From Delphinus delphis (lineage: Eukaryota > Chordata > Mammalia > Artiodactyla > Delphinidae): 64,000 nucleotides of DNA. This document shows positions 36,601-48,265 of the stretch, in pieces. Numbering within the stretch: position 1 is the stretch's first letter; every line of letters starts with the position of its first letter. Below the pieces are notes generated by a model, which saw only the letters and a list, made by a program, of their open reading frames with translations, had not been told where the DNA came from and ran no database searches. Location of the stretch: NCBI RefSeq assembly GCF_949987515.2, contig NC_082695.1, positions 69,978,265 to 70,042,264 of the forward strand, in the 5' to 3' direction. The translations under genes and the position numbers were made by a program.

Positions 36601-39600
36601 AAGGCCTCACAGAGACTCTAGTGCAGCTAAAGGTATTCTGAGGTTTTCGGCAAAGGGTATAAGAATCTTATTCAAATCTGGAGATTATTACCACCGTCTC
36701 CTGGTCACTTTTTGGGGAGTGGGCATTATTTGAGACTCTGTGATTAGGTACAAGGTTACCTTTTAATGTAAAAAAAAAAAAAAAAGTCCTTCGAAAAATG
36801 TATCAAATATAGTTGAGAGAACATGTTTGTCTTGGTGTGATGAGGGTAACAAGTCACAAATTGGCAGGAAAAAAAATGCTAAATGCTGGGAATTGAGCTT
36901 GTGGGTCTCTACGTAAGAATTTCAAGACTCCGGCCAGTCCCACTCCAGCCAAGTTGCTGTCATTTCCATATTATCAGCCAGCACGCTGCAACAAATTTGA
37001 AACCAGCGTTTTCTAAAGTAAATATTTTACCTGTTGTGTTGAACCAGATGGGACGTTCTATGTATCAGTGGGTGTCTTTGTTATGCTTCTAGTATGTTAT
37101 TCTCTGCCAATCTGTACAGATAGGAGGAACGGGGCAAGAGTTTTTTATCAGGCGTTTCTTGTCTTCTTTATAAGAGAGAGAAACTTGACCATAGAGGAGG
37201 ACTCACTACATTAAAAGATAGTTTACTAACAGCTGAAATATTCTTTAAAGTGTAAATTTTGTCCACTGGGAATCAACAAATTTGATGAAGCTCATATACA
37301 TTCTCACCAATGGAGTGGGTGCATCGGTTAGAAGGAGAAGCAATATGTGTAAAGAGGTACAGTGTATAACTAGATGTAGCATATAGCCTGGAACTAACCA
37401 TTTGAGGGAGAATCCTCATCCATAAAGAATTTTTGAGATTAAAATTCTAATTGTAAAGAGATAATATTGAAGTTTCTGGTGTCCTAAGATACTTAATAAC
37501 TCTTTAAAAGGAAGATCTGGGAGCTACATTAGCCAAAGTGATAGAAAAGTTGTCTTTCACCTTCTACTCCCAAGCTTGAAAGCATTAAAAGAAGTCTAGT
37601 GTATCTGAATATTTTAGGGAAAGCTTTATCATTGTTAAAGATTCCAAGATACTGTCTATGTTTGAAAAGCTTGTCTAAGAATTCACCCAAAGCTGTATTT
37701 TCTTCTTGATCTTTGACCAAAGTGGTATAAGTTTATTTCTGGGGAGAGTGCTGAGCTCTTAAATATGGAAAGTAGATAGAGAGTATTCTCTGAGATGAGT
37801 GTTGTCTCAATGCTTTATAAATCTGTGGAGATACTTGTCTCATAAAGTAGAACTGATAAAAATGAAACATTGTTAGCTGAATAGGGAATTTTATAAACTT
37901 ATTGCCTTGGAGTTCTTGGGTAGAGACTCAACCACATTGACATTGTTGAGCAAGAACTGTAGAGATTAGAGATTAAAGTTGTCTAAATAGAGTTTCTAAC
38001 TATGGCAGAACACGGAGAAGACCATACTTACAAGGTTGATTTTTAGGCAGGGAAAAAAAAAGACTGACCAAGTTGTTTGTAACCAGATCTATCGCAAATG
38101 TTTAGCCATTATTTTTATCAACCAACTAGAGGTTTATGCCCTTAGAACTAAGCTAATAAAAATATTGAAACACTAAATATTTCATGATTGGCATCAAAAT
38201 TTGGGAAAATTAGAAACATTTACTCTATCTGAATCAAATTTTCTCATAAATTGCACTTTAATTTTTTAAGAAGTAGCATCACAAAGATGCCTTTCTGCAG
38301 AGCTCTTTTTCCCAACAGCCTATGATTGAGATATTTTCTAAATTCATAGTTAGAATAACAAACAAACATAAAAAACCATGAGTACCAAAATAATGGGGTT
38401 ATTTAAAAGGGTGTTCTCTTTTGAAGAAAAAGAGTACAAAGAAATTGTCTTTTAATTGAGTTATTTAAATCTGTTTCCGAGTTCATTTTCTTTCCAACTG
38501 GTCGTGGAAGTCCTGGCTATTATCCCTCAGTCGACTTAGTCATTAGCAAGTTCTGTAGGAGCCGCATGTCTGTTCTTAACCTAATGGATCCCTTATTTAA
38601 CCAATGGCTGTTGTCCTTATGTCTGCCGGCACATCAAAATAGTATCTGTCCCTAGCAAAGTAATAACATGTGCTTATCCTTACTCTTCTCCAGGTTGTTT
38701 TTTTCAAATGTTCTTTGAGAGGAAGCCTAGTATTATAGAAAGGAAAGTGGCCAAAAAGAACAATTTGGGGGCCATGGGTATGTCATTAAATATGGCTTCT
38801 CCAAGTAGGAGGCTTATAGATCCTACATGCCTCACAGGGTTCATGTCTGGCCCAAAGGAGAACATATGTAGAAACTGGTTTGTAAATTATGTTCCATTTC
38901 ATAAACTGACACTATTATCCCAAGCTAAGAATAATAAAATATCACAGTCATACTTTCACAACCGTACTTTCTCAAGTGTTATAGCAGGGACAAAACACTA
39001 ATTTTAGTCGAGATATTGGAAACTTGAAATGGGTAGTCGGCTTACTGTCATTGTATTTGATTGAAAATGTTTAATATATCTCAAGTTATTGAAAAAATAT
39101 GAGTCCTATTTCATTTTGTAGGTCATCTTGTATTTCTCTCAAGGAATCCAATTACATTCTAGATAGTATATTACAATCGGGCCAAAATCCTCCTTGTATA
39201 AATAGGGCTTCTGTGTCCACAGCCTTATAAAAGATACTGACTGTATCTGAAATTATTTGAGGAAAATAAGTTATCCCACTTAATGTGTTAAAAGTAGACA
39301 ACGTTCCGGCATAATGCTGAAGTGCTGCACTGTACCCCAATGGTCTACATTTAAGTGATATTATCTTCAGTTTTAGGCTAAGCACGTTCGGTTGTTTTGT
39401 CTGTCATTTACTCAGATCTCTGTTCTGTCTAGTGCCATGAATGTAAATTAAAACCCTAAACATGGAGTTTTTATTCTCTGTGACCCTGAATAGACTGTGG
39501 TGCCTGACAGACACTGTTAGGTCAGGATTTTGTTGTACCAAAGTTCTAGTAGCTTCAGAAATCAGAGCATCCAATGATTTTGTGGTGTGTGGGTTTCAAA

Positions 39601-39675
39601 ACTATGGTTGAGAACTGTATTCAGTGATTGTTTCTGCACACTTTTCAAATAAAAATGCATTTTTATCAATTATTT
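33659..39675 (+). other. RAB27B: RAB27B 3' UTR (predicted)
   Basis: No splice signals are needed downstream of the stop. About 6 kb of AU-rich sequence follows, in keeping with the long 3' UTR of this gene in other mammals. Possible polyadenylation signals AATAAA are at 34327, 34724, 36169, 38155 and 39648. The last one, in CAAATAAAAATGCATTTTTA with a U/GU-rich stretch after it, is the favoured end. A run of 15 A sits at about 36771-36785. Unlike the flanking DNA, this 6 kb contains no clear SINE or L1, which fits a transcribed and partly constrained UTR. The end is inferred from length and signal. Confidence 0.65.
39648..39653 (+). terminator. Favoured RAB27B polyadenylation signal AATAAA
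   Basis: The hexamer AATAAA lies 5990 bases past the stop codon, followed by a perfect palindrome AAAAATGCATTTTT and a U-rich/GU-rich region to about 39710. The first retrotransposon after the coding region starts 180 bp downstream. Confidence 0.55.
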
Positions 39676-39830
39676 TGTATATTCAAGGCAATCTTATTTC
39701 TGTGCTGAAGTTGAATGAATGGTGAATGGGGAACATTAAATTAGCATCAGTATGGGAATTGTATCCCATTAAAAGTGATATCCATCAAGAACTAGGAAAG
39801 AAGTGATTTGGATTTGGCCAAGTGGTTTTT

Positions 39831-40274
39831 TTTTTTTTTTACATCTTTATTGGAGTATAATTGCTTTACAGTGGTGTGTTAGTTTCTGCTTTATAACAAA
39901 GTGAATCAGTTATACATATACATATGTTCCCATATCTCTTCCCTCTTGCGTCTCCCTCCCTCCCACCCTCCCTATCCCACCCCTCCAGGCGGTCACAAAG
40001 CACCGAGCTGATCTCCCTGTGCTATGCGGCTGCTTCACACTAGATATCTACCTTACGTTTGGTAGTATATAAATGTCCATGCCTCTCTCTCACTTTATCA
40101 CCGCTTACCCTTCCCCCTCCCCATATCCTCAAGTCCATTCTCTAGTAGGTCTGTGCCTTTATTCCTGTCTTACCCCTAGGTTCTTCAGAGTCTGTCATAC
40201 AGAGTGAAGTAAGTCAGAAAGAGAAAGACAAATACCGTATGCTAACACATATATATGGAATCTAAGAAAAAAAA
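39831..40274 (-). mobile_element. L1 3' end with inverted 5' segment (twin priming)
   Basis: On the + strand a T run (39825-39840) is followed by the complement of the cetartiodactyl L1 3' UTR up to about 40189. From there to 40267 the sequence 'gtctgtcatacagagtgaagtaag ... ggaatctaag' is L1 in the opposite (+) orientation. In L1 itself the two pieces are neighbours. A perfect 15-bp target duplication GGCCAAGTGGTTTTT lies at 39816-39830 and 40275-40289. Confidence 0.9.
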
Positions 40275-40289
40275 GGCCAAGTGGTTTTT

Positions 40290-40970
40290 ATCCATCTCTC
40301 TAAACTTTCTAATTTATTATTTGTTTAAAGGCTGGAATTTTCAAGGCACCTTTTCTAATAATTTTAAATGATACATTTATAAATTTAGCAGTTAGCATGT
40401 TACAGTATTCCATGGTATGTCAACACCTCAATGTATTATAACCTATTTCTTCACCATAATAAAATGCTGAGGCAGGTGGTAATATCTCCTTTAGTTACAG
40501 ACTGGTGACAGGACAAATGTTCAAGGCCAATTCAAGACCACAACCATACAGCTTCCTCTTAAATGTTCATTTGCAAAGGCTGCCTTGTTCCCAGAGTTGT
40601 TCTCCCTCCATATGTTACTTAGATAGGCTTTGCCAAGATAATGATGAGTTTTTAATTTAAAGATAAACAACTCTCCCACTGCAAGCAAATAAATCCTTGG
40701 CACCATTCTCTCAACTTTACTCCATGGTAGCAGTAATGCTGTTTCACACAGGCAGAATCTTTTGCCTCCTGGATTCACCTTAAATAATTCAAGACAAGTC
40801 AGTAGAGACTTGCTTTTCCTAATGGTTTATAGGGTGTAAAAATAGTCATAACATGCCCCCTATTGAGGAAAAAATAAGGCCATCTTGTAATGGTAGGATT
40901 TCTCTTTTTAAAACTGGATGTAAGGTATTTGTATGATCACAGTTCTCTACACCAAGGAAAATTTCATTTC
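40290..40970. other. Intergenic, nothing recognised
   Basis: Unique-looking AT-rich sequence between two young retrotransposons, in the gap between convergent RAB27B and CCDC68. The 85-residue open frame at 40521-40778 shows no family resemblance. Confidence 0.4.
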
Positions 40971-41183
40971 TTTTTTTTTTTTTTTTTTTTTGCGGGACGT
41001 GGGCCTCTCACTGTTGTGGCCTCTCCCGTTGCGGAGCACAGGCTCCGGACGCGCAGGCTCAGCGGCCATGGCTCACGGGCCCAGCCGCTCCGCGGTATGT
41101 GGGATCTTCCCGGACCGGGGCACGAACCCATATACCCGGCATCGGCAGGCGGACTCCCAACCACTGCGCCACCAGGGAAGCCC
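40971..41183 (-). mobile_element. CHR-type SINE (short body)
   Basis: Antisense copy: T tail 40971-40991 (21 bases), then body and head ending 'caccagggaagccc' at 41183. Nearly consensus. It abuts or interrupts the L2 that follows. No clear target duplication was found. The overlapping open frames up to 199 residues begin inside this SINE and are not genes. Confidence 0.93.
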
Positions 41184-41715
41184 CCCTGGGGCTTATTCTT
41201 TACATGCCCGTCCAGCTGATGTCCTCCTGGCTATTCCGGAATACAGCTGGCCTGCCTGCCCCTAGGGACTCATGCACTTGTGCTTGCCTCTGCCTGGACC
41301 CCTCTTCCACCAAAAAACATCTCCTTCCAATCACTTCCCTAGCATTCTTCCTATCTTTGCTTAAATATTACCTTCAAAGAGAAAGGTCTTATTTAAAATC
41401 AGTATCCTATTTAACTGACCAATCTACACACAGTTTAGTTTCAATTATCGGTCAGATAAAAATTGCCGCCACAGCCTTTCACCCCTGGTACCTCCCTTTC
41501 CCTAGGTTCTGCTTCACTTTTCTTCAGAGTCCACAGCACTTCCCTGAGTTTATCTGTTCCTCATCATTGGAAGATATTTCCATGAAGGTAGAGATTTTCC
41601 CCTTTTCTTTCTTCCCTGCCAGATGCACCTCTTCCCTCTCCCCACTGCTGTCGCCTTGGCATCTAGAACAACGCCCGGCAAATAGAGAGCCCCAATAAAT
41701 ATTTGGTGAAAGAAG
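41184..41715 (+). repeat. L2 3'-end copy
   Basis: L2 3' order is plain: 'ctcatgcacttgtgcttgcctctgcctgga', 'cttcccttagcattcttcc'-like text, 'gaaggtagagatttt', and the tail 'caataaatatttggtgaa...gaatgaatc'. Confidence 0.8.
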
Positions 41716-41784
41716 AAATGAATGAATCTAGTGTGAGAAACGAACTGGGTGGATTGTAGAATAACATAGTGTTAACTTAAATTT

Positions 41785-42110
41785 TTTTTTACTACTTTAT
41801 TGAAGTAAATGTTTAAATTGTACAATTTATTGATTTTTTGTCATAAAACATACCCACGAAAATATGACCATTATCAACACACTGAACATGCTATTACTTC
41901 CTAATGTTTCCCTGTACTCCTTCACACTCTCTCCCTCTACTCTTGTCCCCAAACACTGATTTGCTCTCTGTCCCCATAAAATAATATGGTATATCCTCTG
42001 TTTTTCTACTGGATGTTTTCAAGTGTAATAATTTGATATTTATCCATTGTTGTAATATTGTGGTTTGTTTTTATTGTTGAGTTATATTTCAATATGAAGG
42101 AAGGAAGGAA
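41785..42110 (-). repeat. Old L1M 3'-end fragment
   Basis: T-rich start, 'actttattgaagtaaatg', 'cacccacgaaaatatgaccattatcaa'-like region and 'ttgtaatattgtggtttg' follow the complement of an old L1 3' UTR. A GAAG simple repeat ends it at about 42098-42112. Confidence 0.55.
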
Positions 42111-42112
42111 GA

Positions 42113-43660
42113 GATGTAGGAAAGGAATCATAATATTTATGATATTTGTTTAAAGAATTTTTAGTTATTGATAGATTGGATCCCTACTCTGACATTGATA
42201 AAGATTCTATAATTATTTTCAGATCAGAAGATTTCAGGCCAGGTAAGAATTTTCAAACTGAAGCAGTATGAAAGAATTCGATAAAGTGTTTGTGTGTTCT
42301 TAACTTTATAATGCTACCATTTTTTTCAAATTTAGAATAAAAACATAATAGATTACTTTTGCTGTTAATTTGGATTCACAGAAAATTAGGAGAAAAATTC
42401 AAGGAGCTATCTAAATATCTGCTCACTGACAAAAACTATTTATTATGGGTTATATTGTCATTAACAGTCAAATAACAGCTACTTAATTCATTTATGCATA
42501 ATAATTTTAATGTAAAAAGAAAAACAAAACCCACAAAATATGGCATCAATTTTCTTTATTTTAAGGCATATCATAAGCAATTATTAAAATGGTATATATT
42601 ATACCAATTGTTTAAACATTTCTTAATGATAATTTGTAACAATATATGTAATCAAAGTGAAACTAAGTTTCTTTTCATTTCCCACCTCCATGTAGTTACT
42701 TCATAGCCCACCTCAGACCTTCTTATCCAATACTTTGATGAGTATCATTATAAGCACAAATACTTTGACTACAATTGAGGTTTTTGTTTTTGTATTTTCT
42801 GTGTGGTACTAGTTTTAGACTAATAAATTTCATTCTCCATTGTAATGATTTTTTATCACTCAGAAATGTTTATTTAAACGAAGAGTTCAAATGATGAAGC
42901 CGAAACGATGAGGAAATAGGAAATAATCCATACGTGACGTATAAATGATCTACTGATGTTAGTAAAACAATACTTTTGTATTTGAAGAGTTCAGATCTTT
43001 TTAGGCTTCTGAAGATGCTTATTCTTATTCTCAAAAGATCCAAACACCATCCCAAAGTGAAGCTGGAGACCACATGAGCAGGTCCTACCTGTATTACATT
43101 GAACTGTACTTCTGTGTTCAAAAATGAATATAGTGAAACCCAAATAAAATTCAACAGTGTCCTTCCATTTTTGATTTGAAAATACATTATTCTAATGGAA
43201 ATCATCCAGGCTGTTCGGTCAGTTAGATGGGTCCATTCCAAAAGCTCACATTTATTACAACCCAGCATGATGGTTGGGGTATAAGAGGAACCTAAGTGAT
43301 CTCTAAGTGAAAGGTGAAATCTCCTACCACACGCAGATGCTTAAAGCAGAATTCATGATCCCCACACCCCTACACATGTGCCAGGAAATGCATTACCAGA
43401 AATCTTCGATGTGGCATAAAGGCATGAATGACAAAATTAGCAGATTTTTAGCAGGAAGTTTTTCTGTACTAAGTACTCACGAGGGTAGACCAACAGCGAA
43501 AGGCCAACTCATCTCAGCAAAGTATTTACCTGATTAGTAAGTGTTGTTTCTGACTGTCATCCACGGTGTGGTGCAGAAAGCCAACAAAAAAGCTGTGTTT
43601 GTTAAAGTAGCAAAAAGAGAGACATTTCTATAGCTGGGAGGTGTCTCAGACCACCAGGTA
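42113..43660. other. Intergenic, nothing recognised
   Basis: AT-rich sequence. The 132-residue open frame at 42870-43268 (- strand) has no recognisable motif and no splice partner in phase with CCDC68, so it is not called. Confidence 0.4.
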
Positions 43661-43669
43661 GGAGTATCA

Positions 43670-43880
43670 ATAGTCAAGTCAAAGGTTCAAATGTTCGCTC
43701 CGTAGTTAGCAGTTAGGAAAATTACTTAATCAATGACAGTATCCTCCTCTGAAGAACAGGGATAATAATATGACCTATTTCTGAGGGTTGCTGGGAGGAT
43801 TAAAGAAATTAATACAGGTGAAGTACTTAGAATTGTTCCTGGCATAGGGTGACTGTGTCCTAAATGTTATTAGGTAACTA
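43670..43880 (+). repeat. MIR
   Basis: Follows the MIR consensus: 'caggttcaaatgttcgctcc', 'ttacttaatcaatgacagtatcctcc', 'gataataatatgacctatttctgagg', 'ttgttcctggcatag'. Confidence 0.75.
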
Positions 43881-44809
43881 CACCTTAAAAACTACAAAGC
43901 AATAAAAACAAGAAGTATGAAACTCACAAAATAGTTACGCAACATTGCAAGGATTACAGTACTTTGCTGAATTTAGAAAGATATTACTTCATCTCATTTG
44001 TAAATACCTTTAAATATTTCATAGATCATACAGATGTTTCACACTCTACCTTGAAAGGCATGAAGCATCTTTCCTGAGAAAATGTTTAGAGTTATACACC
44101 AAAGAGAATGATGAAAAAACCTACAGGTAATTCACCTTTTAGGATGACAAAGGTCTCCCATTATGCCTTTAGCTGAAGTGTGTTCTGCTTTCCTGAGTGT
44201 CAGTATGTTTGTATTACTACAAGTTAGAGTTTTCTTTTACTTATAGCAATTTCAAATTCCACCTGTAACGAATGCATGTATCAAAATGTAAGTCACTTTC
44301 ATAAAATCACTAGACATATAATTCCAAGTTCATGAATTCAGATTCCTCCTGGCTGCAGACAGCAGCCACTGTTCCTTTGAACCCATAATGACTACCTTTT
44401 TAGGGAGGTATGAGCTAACAGCACTGTGTTCTGTTCTTTCCCCTAAACATTTTACTTAGATAATACTAACAAAGATCGAAAAGAAAATCAGTCACAAAGA
44501 CAGAATCACAAGGTGTATTTCTTTGTGCTGATGTACGGGTTGCCTCTAGCAACCAAAGTTCAACCCCAGCTGAAGAACAGCCGCCTCCTAAGATGTTGTG
44601 AAGCAGGCAGAATTCTTGACTTTGGAGGGTTGTTTGGTTTGGGGAATTAGCTAAAAAGAATCTACTCCTTTTTCTGCCCTTAATTCAGTAGAGAATAACT
44701 CTCCCACTGACCATGGGTTAGGAGATGATTTATATCATGGTAAGATATTTCTTATTTTCCAAAAGTCAACTTTAAAATATATCATTTATTCACACACATA
44801 CACACACAC
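43881..44809. other. Intergenic, nothing recognised
   Basis: Unique AT-rich sequence without gene or repeat call. Confidence 0.4.
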
Positions 44810-45105
44810 AGATATCGCAGGTTCAGTACCAGAGCACCAATCTAAAGAGAATATCACAATAAAGCGAGTCATATGAAATTTCTGGTTTCCCAGTGAATCT
44901 AAAAGTCATGTTTACACTATATTGTAGCCTGTTAAGTGTGCAATAGCATTATATCTAAAAATATATATATACATACCTTAATTTAAAAACACTTTATTGC
45001 CAAAAAATGCTAACCATCATCTGACGATGCAAGGTTGCCACAAACCTTCAATTTGTAAAAAAAAAACACAGAGTCTGTGAAGCACAGTAAAAGGAAGCAT
45101 GCCTG
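44810..45105 (-). mobile_element. Internally deleted Tigger1 DNA transposon
   Basis: On the - strand the right terminus CAGGCATGCTTCC (at 45105) with the Tigger1 5' region is joined, with almost all of the body deleted, to the last few transposase codons plus stop and the 3' region (about 45018-44817). The left terminal repeat has been blurred by a CA run at 44792-44810. A TA dinucleotide follows the 45105 end, as expected for mariner/Tigger insertion. Non-coding. Confidence 0.82.
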
Positions 45106-45129
45106 TATATTCTTCCTTATATTTATGTA

Positions 45130-45314
45130 CAGTCAGCCCTCTGTACCTGCAGGTTCCACACTGACGACTGATTGAATCCATGGATGTGGAAACCATGGAT
45201 ACAGAGGGCCAACTGCACTCTGCCATTTTATATATGGGACTGAGCATCCGAATGGGCTTTTGTACCCGAGGGGGCTCTGGGAACCAATCTCCTGTGGATA
45301 CCTAGGGATGACTG
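45130..45314. mobile_element. MER2-like Tigger-derived element
   Basis: Starts CAGTCAGCCCTCTGTA and ends GGATGACTG, inverted ends typical of MER2, flanked by TA on both sides (45128-45129 and 45315-45316). Internally shortened. It lies only 25 bp from the Tigger1 copy. Confidence 0.78.
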
Positions 45315-45607
45315 TACATAAAAAACACTATCAAAAGGTCAAAGTTGACAACCTTAACCAGTCCCTTCAGCAAAAATCTGCCAAAAAAAAAAATTCAGTT
45401 CTTTTTTTTTTTAAGTTTAAAGCAAAATTCATCTTCCATCATAGGAAAGCATCTGGTTTCTTCATCCATTAGTAAGTTTTGAAGAAAGAGGTCCTTTCTT
45501 TGAATATATATTGGTTTGATTTTCTGAAATGTCATCTTCCTGCAAAGTTATTGATGTATACATTAAATATAATACAATACATTCCATTAAATACTGTCAT
45601 TGAGCAG

Positions 45608-45613
45608 TTTTAA
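45608..45613 (-). terminator. CCDC68: Candidate CCDC68 polyadenylation signal ATTAAA
   Basis: Reading the - strand, ATTAAA occurs about 82 bases past the CCDC68 stop. It is a variant hexamer in AT-rich sequence and a weak candidate. The next AATAAA is inside the Tigger1 copy near 44983, so the real end cannot be fixed by reading. Confidence 0.25.
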
Positions 45614-45694
45614 TATGTAAATTTAGACTGTGTTTCAAGGAGTAAGTAAGACGCAGGTAGTGGTCTTTCTCATTCAGATCTTCAGCCAGGCGCC

Positions 45695-45752
45695 TCATTT
45701 CCGTAGCCTAACCAACATCAAATATGGGGTCATGCTTCCAGTCTTCAATTCA
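45695..45752 (-). CDS. CCDC68: CCDC68 last coding exon and stop
   Basis: CCDC68 is a coiled-coil protein of the centriole subdistal appendages that helps anchor microtubules. This exon follows the acceptor TTCTACAG, completes a split Ser codon (AG|T) and encodes ELKTGSMTPYLMLVRLRK, ending TGA at 45697-45695. The C-terminus YLML(V/I)RLRK matches the protein as I remember it from human. The exon joins in phase to 48189-48265 (25 codons plus two bases). The gene runs opposite to RAB27B. Confidence 0.9.
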
Positions 45753-46153
45753 CTGTAGAAAAGACCACACAATTCTCAAAATCGAGCACATAAAGCTTTA
45801 CTGACATAACTGCTGTACCACCTTCATTACCATCTCCACTACTGCTGTACTACCAAGTCTGAACAAATTGCTTTAACCGAGTTGATGATGGTTAATTGAT
45901 TCTAATTCCCCATGAGGCACAGTAGAAGCACGTTATGGATGCATTAACCTTAGGTAAATGCATCTGGTTGTAAGAGGACAGGAGTGAGGAAGAGTGAGGG
46001 TGTGTCTGCCCTTCTACTCAGTGAAGACGTGCACCAGAGTGACTTGGAGATGGGACACACAAATAGACTGTTCTGTCAGGACGTTTTAGTTCTGTGGGTT
46101 TCTCATAGCCTAAACGTCTCTCCTCACTGTGTGAGTCTAGTTTAAAAAATATG

Positions 46154-46154
<1 letters not shown>

Positions 46155-46189
<35 letters not shown>

Positions 46190-46205
46190 TATACACACAC
46201 ACACA
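46155..46205. repeat. (CA)n microsatellite
   Basis: About 15 CA units at 46157-46187, then a second interrupted CA run to 46205 and a TG/TA run to about 46245. Confidence 0.97.
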
Positions 46206-47639
46206 TCAATATGTGTGTGCACACATATATGTATATATGTGTGTTTTATTGTTGCTGTTTTGCTGTTTTCTAACAACCTGATCCTTAATACCCAGCAAAC
46301 CATTTCTTTGGTGTTCAACTTAAGAAACATCTATACGTTCTAATGCTTGGGGAAAAAAAAAACTTTTTTTTTTTTCCTGCACTGACTGAGAGAATTCTAT
46401 TTTATGAGTGATTTAAGAGATTTGCCAAGATTAATTTTTAAATATATGTGATGCTTGTTTTTCTTTGCATTAACAGCTACTTTTACATTCTAATTCCTCC
46501 CGAGAGTTATAATTCCATTCTACGTTGGTGAATCTAGACTTACCAAACCATACTACCACTTACATTCTCAAACGGCCAATTGGTCAGATTTCATTTGGCA
46601 AACATGAGACCTACCATTATAGATATATCATTACTGTTGGAATTTCTACCAAAATTATAAAACAAAGGACATATTCATTCCAGTTTCCCTATTTCAATTA
46701 GGAAAATTTCCCATTTGACCTTTCCTCAGTCATAGGGAGAAAAAAAGTCTTTAAAACTACCTTTATTAATGAACTGCAGCTAAAGAACTGGCCATAGAAG
46801 TCATTCTCCCAAACTCATCCCCTCTGTACCAGCCTGAGTCTCATCACGCAATACTGGAGTCAGTACAATATGGAGACCACGTGTTGCTCCTTCCTCTGCT
46901 CCACTCTGGCTCCATTCCCTCCAGGGTCAAAACAGCTGAGGTTGGCCATGATACCTCACTACCCCAAGAGGATGTATCTGGTAAAGGAGCTAAAATCGAC
47001 CATCCTCCCTTTCCTTGGAAAGTCATGCTTCCCTTTCTATTCTAAACTCTTCAACTCTTCCTGCTCTGAAATGTCTGCTTCTCTTACTGCTTCTAAAATG
47101 TGGGCATTTCACTTCCTCTTTCAATACTTCTTGGGCTTAATTTTCCTTTTTAGACGTTGCAGGGCTATTGGCCAAAAAGTTAATGACTTAGCCTCTGGGG
47201 GCCCAAAGATTTTAGAAGACTTGATGCATAATGCTTCATCTCTAGTCTCTAATTACATACATCATTAGCAAAGTGAAGCATGGTTGCAGGGTGTCTTGAA
47301 GAGGGAGAAAGATCTACTTGACTCCCTAGACTGGGGCTAATCATAGGGGACCTGATTCTCCACGTCAGGCACTGTGCAGAAGAGAGTTTCAGAAAATGGG
47401 TTTCGGCCCTAGAGAGACTAGGATGGAAATTCAAAAGTTGCTAGAACAGGAAGTTTTTAGTCACTTTCTAAATGATTCATGTAATTACAGACTATGTTTT
47501 CTTTTAAGTGATAATTTCATGGAATTTTATGGAAATGAGACTTGAGCCCAGAAGGCTTTTTTTTTTTTTTTTTTTTAACAAACCTGTCACTTCTGATTCT
47601 GTCAAAATTAGAAAGTGATTTGATGGTTTCGACTATTAT

Positions 47640-48180
47640 TTCCATTGCTTTAGGGGTCATTATCATTGCTTCATTCATTCGTTATTAGGTAGTTGTTGAA
47701 GACACTTGCCTTTAACAATGCAGGAAATAAAGGGAAAAACAAGGAACTATTCCTGCCCTCTTGACACTTACAATCGACTTGAGAGACAGACATGGAAACC
47801 TAAATAAATACACATGATTTATGATTAAAATGCCCATCGGTGACACAGAAAATATGAGCAATGGAGGAACAAGGATGGTGGAGGAGATAATCTGTATTGT
47901 TTGGATGAAGCCAAGACTGGGCTTGTTTTATGTCAAAGAAGAGGAAAAATGATATCTAAATTTGTTCATTCATTTACTCATAAAGTAAGTATTCGTATAT
48001 CAGGCTTCAAGGATTCAGTGGTTAACAAGATTAATAGAGTTCCCACTCTCAAAGAACTGGGAGACAGACCGTAAACACGTGATTACGTAAGTACTAATTG
48101 AATGGATAATTTCTCAAGTGGTATAAATGTCAACCGTGTTCAACAGGAGTCGTGAAGGCAGATGGTGGGGGCAGAAGAGA
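47640..48180. repeat. Old dispersed repeat pieces
   Basis: Two neighbouring stretches starting 'cttcattcattcgttatt' (47670) and 'tcattcatttactcataaag' (47967) each follow the same mammalian repeat theme: the variable count region, 'cttgacacttacaatcgac'/'ctctcaaagaactggg', and 'agacagac'. Probably two old copies of a single family. The name is not certain. Confidence 0.4.
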
Positions 48181-48188
48181 GGCCTTAC

Positions 48189-48265
48189 CTTGTAGAGATG
48201 GCCTTGGATACCTTCGGCCTAGGAATTTCAGACCAAAGTGCCACCTTGGTTTTTAGTTCTTTGTT
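48189..48265 (-). CDS. CCDC68: CCDC68 penultimate coding exon
   Basis: 77 bases between the acceptor TATTTCAG... (AG at 48267-48266) and the donor ACAAG|GTAAGG. It encodes NKELKTKVALWSEIPRPKVS then KAIST and two bases of the next Ser. It marks the end of the coiled coil and the start of a Pro/Lys-rich tail. The frame joins phase 0 from 56968-57051 and phase 2 into 45752. Compared with remembered human sequence, Lys replaces Gln and Trp replaces Ser in the KVALW segment. The 82-residue open frame that overlaps this exon is in another frame. Confidence 0.9.

Larger units (their letters stand above)
45753..48188 (-). other. CCDC68: CCDC68 last intron
   Basis: 2436-bp GT-AG intron (donor GTAAGG). 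It contains a CA microsatellite, a T run at about 47560-47576 and decayed old-repeat sequence. The 132-residue open frame at 46870-47268 on the opposite strand shows no family resemblance and is not called. Confidence 0.85.

Noticed and set aside
41099..41698. 199-residue open frame, the longest in the window
   Set aside because: It starts in an antisense SINE and continues through an L2 3' end, both non-coding here.
46870..47268. 132-residue open frame antisense to CCDC68 intron
   Set aside because: No known domain; sequence around it looks like decayed repeat DNA.
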